Origin: Bradyrhizobium arachidis | Lineage (GTDB): Bacteria; Pseudomonadota; Alphaproteobacteria; Rhizobiales; Xanthobacteraceae | Assembly: GCF_024758505.1 (NCBI RefSeq) | Contig: NZ_CP077970.1 | Span: 1,736,001 to 1,800,000, forward strand | Direction: 5' to 3' | DNA: 64,000 bases | Shown: positions 36,903 to 47,088 of the stretch, piece by piece | Layout: every line of letters begins with the position of its first letter | Numbering within the stretch: the first letter of the stretch is position 1 | Notes under the pieces: model-generated | What the model saw: the letters and a program-made list of their open reading frames with translations, nothing else | Databases searched by the model: none | Told to the model about the DNA's origin: nothing | Position numbers and translations under genes: made by a program

Positions 36903-37082
36903 ATGATGCTGTTTCTAGTTCTGCTTCCGATTTTGTTCGGGGGGTTTGCAGCTGGCTACGCTATCCGCGCATGGCGCTCTCGAAAAAGGCGTGAGCGCTA
37001 TCGTCTGTACGGGCCTTACCTTCGGCCAACATCCCGCATTACAGAACGTCCGACTGAATTGTCTAAGCGCAGAGCATTCTGA
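36903..37082 (+). CDS. Small single-pass membrane protein
   Basis: A 59-residue protein beginning MMLFLVLLPILFGGFAAGYA, one membrane helix, followed by a very basic cytoplasmic tail (RAWRSRKRRERYRLYGPYLR). The ATG at 36903 was preferred to 36744, since the longer form would put 53 polar residues before the helix. It resembles the tiny membrane proteins frequent in Bradyrhizobium. It may be expressed from the MerR-type promoter at 36770. Confidence 0.5.
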   Translation: MMLFLVLLPILFGGFAAGYAIRAWRSRKRRERYRLYGPYLRPTSRITERPTELSKRRAF

Positions 37083-37336
37083 TGTTTTATAATAAGAGCG
37101 GGGACTTAGACCTGAGGCGGATAGCCGAAAGCTGTGCCTAGTCGGCGGTTCAGCGGATAACGCGCATGGGCGCCTTCCGGTAATCGATACCCATCTTATC
37201 GACCGTACGCGATCATGGACGCAAGGCGCTGGTGCGGACAACGAAATCCGAGCTAGCCGGTGGTCAGAGCGTTCAATGAGTGCGGGTCCTTGATGCGACA
37301 CCTCGTTCGCGAGCCTCGCGTCATCCACCTGCAGAG

Positions 37337-37366
37337 CCCCCGCCGGGTGCACCGGCGGGGGGTCTT
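37337..37366 (+). terminator. Strong GC hairpin, possible terminator
   Basis: CCCCCGCCGG, loop GTGCA, CCGGCGGGGG: a perfect 10-bp stem followed by TCTTCT rather than a full T run. Confidence 0.6.
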
Positions 37367-37874
37367 CTAAATGTCAAGGCGCCGATCGAACTCGATGCGG
37401 TCCCACGAAAAGCAAGAATCTTGATAGGAAACATATTGAGCAGGGAGAGTTCGTGAGATTGAAGGGCGACCGCCTGTTCCGGCGTCCATTCTCGATCTCA
37501 CGTGTCTTTTCGTGTGCTTGGGACCACGCGCGGAGCGGTTTTGACCAGAAAGATCCGCTCCGGCCACATGCCGTCTTGAGATTGCACCGTTGGCCCCTTG
37601 ATCATTGCCATCGTTCCACCGTGGACCAACGGAGCCGGCCCATCGCTGCTAGGCAGGCGGTTTTTCTCTGTTTGCGGGGGCGAGTCGGTGCTCAATCGCG
37701 ACAGCGGCAGAGGTATTACCAAGGTCCCGTAGGGAGGCGTCTCGAGATTGCGAGCGGAACGGCGTCGAGGGTAAGTCGTGTGGCAAATGTTCGCCAGGCT
37801 GATGCGCGCCAGTTTTGGCGAGAAGTCCGCCTGCGTTTGTGAGTGTGTGGCCTCAAACTCGTTCACTGAAATCG

Positions 37875-37910
37875 CTTGAAGCTATCGCAGCGTCAAGTTG
37901 TAGGCTTCAA
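37875..37910 (+). promoter_or_regulatory. MerR-type promoter/operator motif, copy 3
   Basis: CTTGAAGCTATCGCAGCGTC followed by AAGTTGTAGGCTTCAA. It is the nearest candidate promoter upstream of trpD (start 38230). Confidence 0.6.
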
Positions 37911-38229
37911 AAATCGATCACGATCAAAAGCGACCGTCGCGCCAATGCAGCTGCGCTCGCGGTTCGCGTGAATGCCGATGGGGGTGGCTGTTGGTGGAGA
38001 CGAGATCTGGAGCATCTTATGGTTGCCGCGCGCTTCCGTGGATGGTGCAAAATATTGCCCAGTCGTTCGTCGAGGCCAGGGCGGTGTCGGACAGGCGGAA
38101 AGCCATAAAGAGCCGAAACTGTGGTCTTCCTCGGCTCCCGCGTTGAAAAATGGGCGCCTCGCTGGACCCACCCGCTCTTGCCCAACCGTCAATGTTACCA
38201 ACACACTCCGACCGGTCTGAGTGCACGCG

Positions 38230-39243
38230 ATGGATCTCAAATTGATCATGGCCAAAGTCGCGAGCGGCGCTCTGTTGAACCACCAGGAAATGGCCTTAGC
38301 GTTCGACAGTATGATGTCGGGTCAGGCAACGCCCTCGCAAATGGGCGGGTTGCTGTTGGCGCTGAGGGTGCGTGGCGAGACAGTGGAGGAAATCACCGGC
38401 GCGGTTTCCGCGATGCGCAGCAAAATGCTGCGGGTCGATGCCCCCGCCGGATCGATTGACATTGCGGGCACCGGCGGCGACGGTTTGGGTTCGGTCAACG
38501 TCTCGACATGTGCTTCTTTCATCATCGCGGGCGCCGGCATTCCTGTCGCCAAGCATGGCAATCGCGCACTCTCCTCACGCTCGGGCTCGGCAGATGTACT
38601 GGCATCGCTCGGCGTCAAGATCGACTTGAATGCGGAAGATGTCGCTCGCTGTGTCCGGGATGCCGGCATCGGGTTCATGTTTGCGCCGACCCACCATCCG
38701 GCGCTGAAAAACGTGAGCGCAACCCGGGTCGAGCTCGCGACCCGCACAATATTTAATCTCGTCGGGCCGCTCTGCAATCCTGCGGGCGTGAAGCGGCAGA
38801 TGATCGGCGTGTTTTCGCGGAAGTGGGTGCAGCCTTTAGCCGAAGTCTGCAAGAGGCTGGGCGCGGAATCGGCGTGGGTGGTGCACGGCAGCGATGGGCT
38901 GGACGAGATCACGCTCACCGGCCCTACCTTTGTCACCGCCCTCGACAAAGGCCAGATTCGCAGCTTCGAGGTAACGCCGGAAGAGGCCGGGCTCCCCCGT
39001 TACGGAGAGGAGGGACTGAGGGGTGGGGACCCCCATACCAACGCGATTGCACTACGAAGCGTGCTCGAAGGTATGCCAGGCCCATATCGCGATGTTGCTC
39101 TCTTGAACGCGGCAGGGGCCTTTATAGTGGCCGGTCGCGCCACAACTTTGAAGGAAGGCGTGCGTCTCGGACAGGAATCACTTGGCAGTGGCGCCGCCGC
39201 CGCGCGGCTGAAGCATCTGGTCGCAGTCTCCAACGCCGAATAG
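38230..39243 (+). CDS. trpD: Anthranilate phosphoribosyltransferase
   Basis: TrpD joins anthranilate to PRPP in tryptophan synthesis. It has 337 residues with the N-terminal helical domain ([20 protein letters not shown]), the PRPP-binding GTGGDG at about 80-85, [17 protein letters not shown] for anthranilate, PTHHPALKN, and the [10 protein letters not shown] loop. All key elements are present and the length is normal. ATG 38230 was chosen; GTG 38221 is possible. trpC follows after five bases. The preceding gene-poor region carries a MerR-type motif instead of a trp attenuator. Presence inside the symbiosis island suggests a second copy besides the housekeeping trp genes. Confidence 0.94.
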   Translation: MDLKLIMAKVASGALLNHQEMALAFDSMMSGQATPSQMGGLLLALRVRGETVEEITGAVSAMRSKMLRVDAPAGSIDIAGTGGDGLGSVNVSTCASFIIAGAGIPVAKHGNRALSSRSGSADVLASLGVKIDLNAEDVARCVRDAGIGFMFAPTHHPALKNVSATRVELATRTIFNLVGPLCNPAGVKRQMIGVFSRKWVQPLAEVCKRLGAESAWVVHGSDGLDEITLTGPTFVTALDKGQIRSFEVTPEEAGLPRYGEEGLRGGDPHTNAIALRSVLEGMPGPYRDVALLNAAGAFIVAGRATTLKEGVRLGQESLGSGAAAARLKHLVAVSNAE

Positions 39244-39248
39244 ACAAG

Positions 39249-40049
39249 ATGACTGACCCCGACATTCTGACGAAAATTGAGACATATAAGCGCGAAGAAA
39301 TCGCAGTTGCCAGGCGCGCGCTTCCACGTGCCGAGCTCGACGCGTACGCACGGCGTGCGCCGTCTCCGCGCGGGTTTCTAAGCACAATTCGCAAAAAGCA
39401 CGCGTCGGGTGGCTATGCCCTCATCGCTGAGGTCAAAAGAGCGTCGCCGTCGAAGGGACTCATTCGCACCGACTTCCATCCGCCGTCGCTTGCCAGATCA
39501 TATGAAGCAGGGGGCGCGGCCTGTCTCTCGGTCTTGACGGACAAACCATCCTTTATGGGGGACCTTGATTTTATGGAAGCGGCGCGCGCCGCCACCAATC
39601 TGCCAGTTTTGCGCAAGGATTTCATTTTCGACACTTATCAGGTGATCGAGGCTCGCGCCCGTGGCGCCGACTGCATTCTGCTGATTATGGCGGCGCTGGA
39701 CGACGGGGCTGCCAGTGACCTCGAGGCTGCGGCCTTAGCGTACGGTATGGATGTGTTGATTGAGATCCATGACCGCTCCGAGCTTGATCGCGCCCTCAAG
39801 CTTCGCTCGCAGATGATTGGCATCAACAACCGCAACCTGCGGACGTTTGTGACAAATCTCAAGACAAGTGAAACGTTGGCACCGCTAATCCCGAAGGATC
39901 GACTGATTGTCAGCGAAAGCGGAATCTGCGCGTTCACTGATCTCGAGCGGCTCGCACGAGCCGGTATCGCAACCTTCCTCGTGGGCGAAAGTCTAATGCG
40001 TCAGTCCGACCTGACGACAGCAACTCGCGCGCTGCTTTCAAAAAACTAA
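39249..40049 (+). CDS. trpC: Indole-3-glycerol-phosphate synthase
   Basis: TrpC closes the indole ring to make indole-3-glycerol phosphate. It is a 266-residue TIM barrel with the catalytic Lys in [12 protein letters not shown], Glu/Lys in [11 protein letters not shown] and [13 protein letters not shown], the NNRNLRTF motif, and [15 protein letters not shown] with phosphate-binding [13 protein letters not shown]. The usual length is 250-270, so it is complete. It starts five bases after trpD and is likely co-translated. TrpA/TrpB and TrpF genes are not nearby; in Bradyrhizobium they lie elsewhere on the chromosome. Confidence 0.94.
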   Translation: MTDPDILTKIETYKREEIAVARRALPRAELDAYARRAPSPRGFLSTIRKKHASGGYALIAEVKRASPSKGLIRTDFHPPSLARSYEAGGAACLSVLTDKPSFMGDLDFMEAARAATNLPVLRKDFIFDTYQVIEARARGADCILLIMAALDDGAASDLEAAALAYGMDVLIEIHDRSELDRALKLRSQMIGINNRNLRTFVTNLKTSETLAPLIPKDRLIVSESGICAFTDLERLARAGIATFLVGESLMRQSDLTTATRALLSKN

Positions 40050-40619
40050 GCTGCAGCCACCGGGGCATATCAATGACAACCAAATCCTCCAACCAGTTGA
40101 TAACGCTCCGAGAATAGCAGCCTTCACGTGACCACTGGATCGGGAGCACGCGTCAAAGTGCAACCCGCTAAGGCAAATAGTTCTGGTGCGACGAGTTCGA
40201 AATCGACCTTGGGACCAGTTCTCCAATGAAGACGCCTACTCAATGTGTCAAACCGAGCCGAAAGAATGCATATCGATCGGAAAGGAAGGCCACCTCGGAC
40301 CACCCGAAAAATAGAATCGACGTGCGAGAACGTACATGTCGGCACAATCAGCTGGCTGCTCGATCGCAGCTGACCACAATCGACATTCCCAGTCATCCCA
40401 GATGGCGGTATCGATCAGACTCGGCGACTTCAAGTCGAGGCCAGAAGTGTCGCCCAATCGATCCTCGAGAAAAGACCACCTAATGCGAACGACAAGGCGC
40501 AGACTGCTCGGACGCCAGGCTGGAGAGCCCGAGATCCGCGAGCAAGACGAGGTCCGTACAGCGCGAAGGCCCAAACGTTGCCCCACAGGCGGGCTGCTGT
40601 TCGTAGGTTGTCTTGCCAG
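40050..40619. other. No gene supported
   Basis: Between trpC and the flavin reductase, with no recognisable ORF or hairpin with T run. Confidence 0.4.
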
Positions 40620-41120
40620 ATGAGTGAGATTCAATCAATCGAGGCGGCCGAATTTCGCCGGGCTATGCGAAATCTGGCCAGCAGCGTTGCGATCGTGGCG
40701 ACGGGAGCGGCGCTTGAACGGCGTGGGTTAACGGTGAGTTCTATTACCTCGATTTGCATAGAACCCCCTTGCTTGCTGGTTGGCATCAATACCAATTCCG
40801 GGACACACGATGCGATACTTGCGAACGGCAGGTTTGGCGTGAGCCTCCTTGCTAATGATCATCAGGACATCGCTCTGCGATTTGCCGGCCAGGATGGCTC
40901 CAAAGGTGTCCAACGGTTCGATACCGCTCCTTGGGATCAGGGGACCCTCGATGTACCGCTATTGCAAAGCGCAATCTGCGCTCTCGAATGCGTTCTACAC
41001 CACTACCACGTCGTTGGCACGCACGGGGTATTCATCGGCCGAACCGTTGCGGTGCGCCCAGGAGACGGCAGTCCGCTTATTAACTGTCGCGGCGAACTTC
41101 GAACATTAGCACGCGGTTGA
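40620..41120 (+). CDS. Flavin reductase family protein
   Basis: A 166-residue split-barrel flavin reductase (HpaC/ActVB class) that reduces FMN or FAD with NAD(P)H and hands it to a partner monooxygenase. Typical sequence includes FRRAMRNLASSVAIVAT at the N-terminus, the flavin-binding LTVSSITSICIEPPCLLVGI and FGVSLLANDHQDIALRFAG, and HVVGTHGVFIGRTVAV near the end. The length is normal. No partner monooxygenase is adjacent on this strand, but a luciferase-like monooxygenase lies 1.2 kb further on, facing it, and could be the partner. Confidence 0.9.
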   Translation: MSEIQSIEAAEFRRAMRNLASSVAIVATGAALERRGLTVSSITSICIEPPCLLVGINTNSGTHDAILANGRFGVSLLANDHQDIALRFAGQDGSKGVQRFDTAPWDQGTLDVPLLQSAICALECVLHHYHVVGTHGVFIGRTVAVRPGDGSPLINCRGELRTLARG

Positions 41121-41608
41121 GCGTTTGTCTCTTGCAGTTGCGTTTCGACACTGGTGGCTAGCCTCGTAACTGGAGAAGAGAAGTGGCTGAGCGGAGCTAT
41201 GAACGTAGAATACTCGCTCGAGAGCGACGTCACCAACGGAGCCGCTCGACTTTTGCGCGTTCTAGGCCGCCTTGAGAGATGCGCTTAGCGTCTCAGCGAG
41301 GCTTGGAGGCATCACGCTCGTTGATCTGGACGGTGCGTTGGTCCCAACCAGAAGCGCGGGTGGGGCTAGACTATAGCTAGCTGATCGCTGGTGCCCGTAA
41401 AAGCTACTGAATCGATCTCAAAGCAAATGCCACCTGCGCGCGTATCGAAAAGCGAGATCTGAATAGAGAGCCTCCATGTCCCGCGCCATCGCACAATGCG
41501 TTCACGCCCGCATGGGCTTGAAAATTCCTTATCTCGCCTCCGCCTTCAGGCCATCATCACGACCTTTCGATCGACCGAGCCAAGTTTTGCGACCGTTCCC
41601 AAACCAGA
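41121..41608. other. No gene supported
   Basis: Nothing recognised on either strand. Confidence 0.4.
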
Positions 41609-41830
41609 CTATGGCAAGCGCTGCCATTCGCCAATGCTCTCGGGAATTCCCATGTTCGATGGATCACCTGCCGAGGGCCAAGGACACGCGCCCTTCGCCA
41701 GTGCCTCGGCCGCTGCTGCCGGTGAATTGTGGTACTCTAGCGTCTCACCTGCAAATACGATCGCAAATCCCTTTGGCGTGGGGACGATTTGAGCTTTTCC
41801 TGCGTGCGTTCTAAAGACCCATTTCATCAC
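41609..41830 (-). CDS. Small conserved hypothetical protein
   Basis: A 73-residue protein whose sequence (WVFRTHAGKAQIVPTPKGFA, then EYHNSPAAAAEALAKG, then WPSAGDPSNMGIPESIGEW) matches the style of a widespread small rhizobial family with a beta-hairpin, a short helix and a conserved W-P-S...G-I-P-x-x-I-x-E-W end. No function is known. The plus-strand frames that overlap it are worse in composition. Confidence 0.7.
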   Translation of the reverse strand: MMKWVFRTHAGKAQIVPTPKGFAIVFAGETLEYHNSPAAAAEALAKGACPWPSAGDPSNMGIPESIGEWQRLP

Positions 41831-42308
41831 TTGCAGCTCTGCGAACTTCCAGCTTCAAGCCGTCGTGGCTGGCCAAGCCATAAGCCGAGCGAGAAATGCA
41901 TCCCGGCCTCCCACTGTGCAATTCGGGTGGCAAGAGTCAGCGCGCGTCGGCTTTACTGTTGGCGATTAGATCGTGCGGAGGGGTTTCGTCAATAACCAGT
42001 CCGGTGACGTTAGGCCCGGTCTCGCCAACAGCGGCCGTAACCTCGAAAGAGGCTAGCTCGAAAGGTACCGCCCCCACTGGCGTGGGAACAATTGCGCGCC
42101 GCCAAACCGGGAGCTCTGACCTCGTAGGCCGAACTCGTCAAATTCGGAACGCCGCCTAGCTTGCTGCATGCGTTTCAAGTCTAGGGGCGGGCGCAAGTCA
42201 GGGCGTGAAGTGAATCTGTGCGATGATCGAGGTAGCCGCCAGCGTTTTTAGGAGGCGTCAAAAGATATAGCAGGCAACCATTCATCGCCAGCGCCGGTAC
42301 GGTGAGCT
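41831..42308. other. No gene supported
   Basis: Downstream of the luciferase-like gene. No credible ORF was found. Confidence 0.4.
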
Positions 42309-43340
42309 TCATCTCCAGCCAGCGCCAGCGACGGACCGAATGATAATCGCCGTGTTCAATGAAGCATCCAGGGGGAGGTCACCAAATGCGAGCTGACAAA
42401 GAAGATAATTCGCACCCGCCTCTTCGAGATGATTAAGAAGAGTTTGTCGGATCGAAGCGGCCGTCCCGGCGACGCACAACTCACTCTCGATTGCTGCATC
42501 GAAGGTGAGGGGTAGGTTCGGTGGAGTGGGGATGTTGTTGCGGTCATAAAGGAACTTAAAGTTCTTGAGCCAGCGATCGTAAGCCGGCGCAGCGAGTGAA
42601 TAGGCATCTGCTTCAGAACTGCCAGCTACGATCATGCGCAGCAAGCCAAGAAACGGCGACGATTGATCGTTCGTCTCTGAGCGTATCTCTCGACGCGAGC
42701 GGTAGGCATTAGTGACCCTTCGAACAGACGATGAAGGTCCGATGCTTGCGATGTTTGCCCCAATCTCAGCGGCCCAACTTGCCGACTCGGGTTGATTTAC
42801 GGCGATCCATGTCGGGGGATGCGGTCGCTGATGAGGCGTTAGCGTCAATGGAACATCATCCAACCGGAAATGATCGCCCTCGTAGCAGAGCGAGCCGCCT
42901 CGCATGGCCTTAACTAGGATTTCGCTGGCTTCTGCATAACGGCCTGGTGCCGCGTCCGCACTGACCCCGAAATAGCCCAATTCGACTGGAAGGGAGCCGC
43001 GTCCGATGCCAAGCTCAAGTCGGCCGCCGCTCAAGTGGTCCAGCATACAGGCCTCTTCAAAAGCTCGCAGGGGGTGATGAAGGCTAAGCAGCATCACCAT
43101 CGGGCCGATGCGAAGGTGTGTTGTGCGTTGTGCGACGCTAGACAAAAACAGATTCGGTGCGGGGCTCATCCCATGCGGAGTACAGTGGTGCTCGGCCAGA
43201 TGATAAGCATAGAATCCCAGGCGATCGCATGCCTCGGCGAGTAGGAGGCGATCACTATACTGTTTGGCGACATCATGGCCGTCTGCGTCCAGGTGATCGA
43301 AGATGCCGAACGCTAGTTTTGAAGGAAGGGTACTTGTCAC
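42309..43340 (-). CDS. Luciferase-like (LLM class) flavin-dependent monooxygenase
   Basis: A 343-residue TIM-barrel monooxygenase using reduced FMN. Typical elements are FGIFDHLDADG at the N-terminus, YAYHLAEHHCTPHGMSPAPN, RIGPMVMLLSLHHPLRAFEE, LDHLSGGRLELGIGRG and PPTWIAVNQPESASWAAEIG. The substrate cannot be told. It lies 44 bases downstream of the HisC-like gene on the same strand, so they form a likely operon. The convergent flavin reductase at 40620 could supply reduced FMN. Confidence 0.9.
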   Translation of the reverse strand: MTSTLPSKLAFGIFDHLDADGHDVAKQYSDRLLLAEACDRLGFYAYHLAEHHCTPHGMSPAPNLFLSSVAQRTTHLRIGPMVMLLSLHHPLRAFEEACMLDHLSGGRLELGIGRGSLPVELGYFGVSADAAPGRYAEASEILVKAMRGGSLCYEGDHFRLDDVPLTLTPHQRPHPPTWIAVNQPESASWAAEIGANIASIGPSSSVRRVTNAYRSRREIRSETNDQSSPFLGLLRMIVAGSSEADAYSLAAPAYDRWLKNFKFLYDRNNIPTPPNLPLTFDAAIESELCVAGTAASIRQTLLNHLEEAGANYLLCQLAFGDLPLDASLNTAIIIRSVAGAGWR

Positions 43341-43384
43341 TCGATCACCTCATGTAGTGAATCTGGATAACGATTGGTTTGGGG

Positions 43385-44476
43385 TCAGATTGACGATGAA
43401 GAAATGCGACTTACGGTCGAAAGAAACGCATCCATTTGCCTTTCTGTGCCGATCGTAATGCGTATAAAGTTCTCGAGACCTTTTTCGGGGAAGAACGCAA
43501 CAAGCACGTTCTGCCTCTGCAATGTGGCCTGCCACCAGGCGCCATCGTGTCCTTCGGGCACGCGGGCTAGCAAGAAATTGGCGTGGGAAGGCAACACAGT
43601 AAACCCAAGCTTCGATAGCGCGACGCTCGTTCGCTCTCTTTCGAGCATGATCTGTCGATGGTTCTCCTCGAAAGCCGCTCGATGCGCAATGATGCTCATG
43701 CCGACCGCATGACCAATCACATTCATGTTGAAGAGGTTCTGCATGGTACGAAGCCTGCCGATAAGCTCGGGGTGACCGAAACCGAAGCCAACTCGAAGGC
43801 CCGCGGTGGCATAACTTTTTGAAAAAGTGCGCAACAGCAGAAGATTTGAATAGCGATTGACGAGACGTAGCCCGTTATCGGGCGCGAAGTCGACATACGC
43901 TTCGTCAAGTACGATCAGTCGATCCGATTGTGCTACGAGCCTTTCGATATCCGCGACCGGAACAAACGTTCCTGTCGGATTGTTCGGGTTGGCGAGCACG
44001 ACGAACTTGGCATCTCGGGCGGGGCCGAAAAGCAGTTGGTGCGTTGGTAGGGAATGGTCCTTACCCCACCCGATCTCCAGAAATTGGGCTTCGTGCAACA
44101 TGGCGAGTTTGCGGTTAAATGAAAACCCGGGCGACATCATCGCTACGACATCGCCTGGAGCGAGGAATGCGTTGTAGATAAGGCCGAGAAGTTCGGACGA
44201 ACCGTTCCCAGCGATCACCTGATCGGCGGAGAGGCCGTAAGCGGAGGCGGCCGCCTCTCGTAGGCCGACATTGTCATCCTCCGGGTACAGATAATGCCGC
44301 TCAAAGGCTGCAATTGCGGCTTCCCTGACGATTGCCGGCAACGGGAATGGGTTCTCATTCATGTTGAGTTTGACGCAATTTGCGTCAAGCTCAGGGGCAG
44401 CGGGCGGTGGAATTTCTAACTGTTTTGCCACGTGTGAAAGGGATGAGAGTGCGCTTAGCAGCCGTGCGTCTGACAT
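43385..44476 (-). CDS. HisC-like aminotransferase (fold type I)
   Basis: A 363-residue PLP aminotransferase of the histidinol-phosphate/aromatic class. LNMNENPFPLP is the substrate-recognition start, GNGSSELLGLIYNAFL the PLP phosphate region, VLANPNNPTGTFVP holds the Asn, VLDEAYVDFAP the Asp, and RTFSKSYATAGLRVGFGFG the Schiff-base Lys. ATG 44476 gives the usual length; 44539 would add 21 residues. It is probably not for histidine synthesis alone, as it stands with an LLM monooxygenase. An aromatic or phosphono amino acid is possible. Confidence 0.9.
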   Translation of the reverse strand: MSDARLLSALSSLSHVAKQLEIPPPAAPELDANCVKLNMNENPFPLPAIVREAAIAAFERHYLYPEDDNVGLREAAASAYGLSADQVIAGNGSSELLGLIYNAFLAPGDVVAMMSPGFSFNRKLAMLHEAQFLEIGWGKDHSLPTHQLLFGPARDAKFVVLANPNNPTGTFVPVADIERLVAQSDRLIVLDEAYVDFAPDNGLRLVNRYSNLLLLRTFSKSYATAGLRVGFGFGHPELIGRLRTMQNLFNMNVIGHAVGMSIIAHRAAFEENHRQIMLERERTSVALSKLGFTVLPSHANFLLARVPEGHDGAWWQATLQRQNVLVAFFPEKGLENFIRITIGTERQMDAFLSTVSRISSSSI

Positions 44477-45419
44477 GTGGTCGCTCCGTCGAAAGGCATG
44501 GGTTCTGAGCATGACGATGGTCCCATCTGAGTGAAACACTCTGTATTTGGCGCATGAGCTTCCCCACCAGCAGGCCGGCCATGTCTCTCCACAGCCGGTC
44601 GGCGCGGGGCTTCACCCGTTTTTAGAGGGTGATCCTAACAGTTGCATGAACCGCGAAGAGAAACCGCAACTTGCGTAGGGCGATCAAGTGTTGTGAAGGG
44701 TGCGTCAGTCGGATGTGCGCTCTGCCATGATCAAGCAGTGAAGAATGCGCAACTTGGGTACTGTTCAACTTCAGCGGACAGTCATCACTGACCTTGAGCA
44801 CGTCAGCGACACTTCGCTCTAGGCTGCCGTTTTCAGTCAGAATGGCGTCTGCTGTTCGGCCACGGCGACGCTCACGAACGTCCGTCGGGCGCCTGGTCAT
44901 GCTTCGAGTGGAGGGCCAATGTAGCTGCTCTGCAGCAGGCACATACAGATGCTTCCGGGCGCTTCCTCGGAAGTGATCGGGAGGCGTGACGGACGAGCGC
45001 GGCGCAAACATATGCGTTTGAGACATTCACAATCCTCGTTCGAGAGAAGGCCCCGATGCCTCCCCAGTTTTGGTAGTTTACAACTTCACCTTACGTTCGT
45101 TTCAAGCGGTTTCGACAATCATCGGAAGATGTGTCCCTCACTACAAAGTGCCGATCTCGATATGGGCGAGCTAAGGCGCCGCGCCAGACATAATCTCGTG
45201 AACAAGTCGTGGGGCGGAGCAGCCGCTAACGAACGGGGCGAACTTCAACGTCGTACTGAATCGTTCTAGTCATCGCTCAAGAGGCATTACCGGCATGATG
45301 CATTGCTTGAGACTGGCATTGTTGTTGCACCAGCAATGCAGCGGAAGCATGCAAGCGGATCCACGAGCGTGGCGACATGGCGCGAGCGGGAAGGGAATGC
45401 CGATGAAAGAGAAATTGTC
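44477..45419. other. Divergent upstream region, no gene seen
   Basis: Between the HisC-like gene and the metC remnant. A minus-strand frame at 44622-45026 is not recognised. Confidence 0.35.
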
Positions 45420-46629
45420 ATGAAGAATCAGAAAGAAAGAACGCACGAGACACGGAAACTCTACTTTGTCACCTCGGCCGCGCGCCGGCAGAACATGCTG
45501 GGATGGTGAATGTGCCGATCTACCGCGGCTCAACCATTGTTTCGGAGAGCGCGCTTGAGGCTGCCGTCTGCAAGCTAGAAGGCGGATTTCGTTCGATTCT
45601 CTTCCCATCAGGGCAATTTGCTTGTACTCACTCGGTGCTAGCTTGTCTTAAAGCGGGCGACGCTGTTCTGATCAGTGATGGCGTTTACTCGCCGTGAGAG
45701 CCTTCGCGGACAACGTTCTTGCGAGGCTGCAAATCAAGGCGGAATATTTCTGTCCAACCCAGCCGTCAGAATTGGCGGCGAAAATAGACGCAAATACACG
45801 CGCCATCTATTTGGAACCGCCATCGTCCATGACCTTCGAGGTTCAAGATTTGCCCGCACTCGCGGCGATTGCACATCAGTCGGACGCACTTGTAATCATG
45901 GACAATACGTGGGCGGCACCCCTATATTTCAGGCCGTTCGAGCACGTGTCGACATTTCGATCCAGGCTGCGACGAAGTATATTGTTGGCCATTCCGATGC
46001 GTTGCTTGGGGTTGCCACGGCGAATGAAGCGGCATGGCCCGCGCTGAAATCAACTGCGCACCATTTCGGTGAAATTGGCGGACCAGATGATATTTATCTG
46101 GCCCTCCGCGGACTTCGTACTCTAGCTTTGCGCATGAAGCGGCATTGGGAAAACGGCCTCGTTCTAGCGCAGCCTACCCATCCAGCTGTCGAGAGAGTAT
46201 TGCACCTGGCCCTTCCCAACGATCCCGGCCATGTCATTTGGAAAAAAAACGTTCTGGGCGTCAGTGGACTCTTTGGGATTGCTCCAAAGCCGATGTCGCG
46301 GCCGCAACTGTCGGTTCTCTTCAGTAGCCTGCGTATCTTTGGGATTGGTTTGTCCTGGGGCCGGTGCGAAAGTCTCGCGTTGCGAGCAGGGCCACCGAAA
46401 CGAACGGAAGCCTCGCTTGCGTTTCCTGGGACCGCTGATTCGCATACACGCGGGCATGGAAAGTCCCAGCGAGCTGATCGTGGACATGCAGAGCGCCCTG
46501 AACGCCGCCTGCGAAGCTGCAGTTGACGGCATCGTGCCTTTGGGAGGGGAGCGAGCTCGTCAGTCAATGTCAAATAGTCAGTTAGACTTGGTGTTTGATC
46601 TTAAGCGGGTTGTAATGGCGACGCCTTGA
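45420..46629 (+). pseudogene. metC: Cystathionine beta-lyase (MetC-like), multiply frameshifted
   Basis: A PLP enzyme that cleaves cystathionine to homocysteine, broken into at least five pieces. MKNQKERTHETR starts at 45420. A shift near 45480 leads to GMVNVPIYRGSTIVSESAL and LFPSGQFACTHSVLACLKAG, with about 20 residues deleted in between. A stop at 45697 is followed in another frame by SMTFEVQDLPALAAIAHQSD and MDNTWAAPLYFRPFEH. A further shift gives VDISIQAATKYIVGHSDALL, containing the PLP Lys, then LALRGLRTLALRMKRHW. The end is GPLIRIHAGMESPSELIVDM. The catalytic residues are recognisable but no product is possible. Confidence 0.88.
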
Positions 46630-47088
46630 GGCTGCCGTGCTGGCGCTCGCTCAGCGGAGCCTCGTGGGCATACGTGTTATGCAAACTGTAAGGCTCATTG
46701 CGCGGTTCTCACTAGCTCCGCGCCAGAGGATTGTCCTTGCAGGGGACTGGCACGTGCGAACGATGACAATCAAACAGAGCCGTTGATGCATGTAGATTGC
46801 CTGGCCCGAGTTCAAGGAGCGACGGCAATCTCGTCTGTCAGATATGCCTCGGGCCTAGCCGTCGAACCCAGCCACTTCTCGTGCCAGACATGACTCCATT
46901 CAATAGTTCTGTTTCGGTGGATCGCATCGGAGAGGTCATCCAGAGATCTCCCACATTTCCAGACCTCCGCATGATCCCTGATCTGCGACAATGTGTTTCG
47001 CGCGAGAAGTCGGCGTCACGAAGCGCGAATGCCCCCAAACCATCTGCGCGGCAGCGTGTTTGACGGACATGAATTGTTCGACTGCAAT
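46630..47088. other. No gene supported
   Basis: Nothing recognised between the metC remnant and the lysR gene. Confidence 0.4.

Larger units (their letters stand above)
37083..38229. other. Long leader/intergenic region before trpD
   Basis: Contains a strong hairpin at 37337 and a MerR-type motif at 37875. Overlapping frames on both strands (37453-37866) have no recognised domain. Confidence 0.4.
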
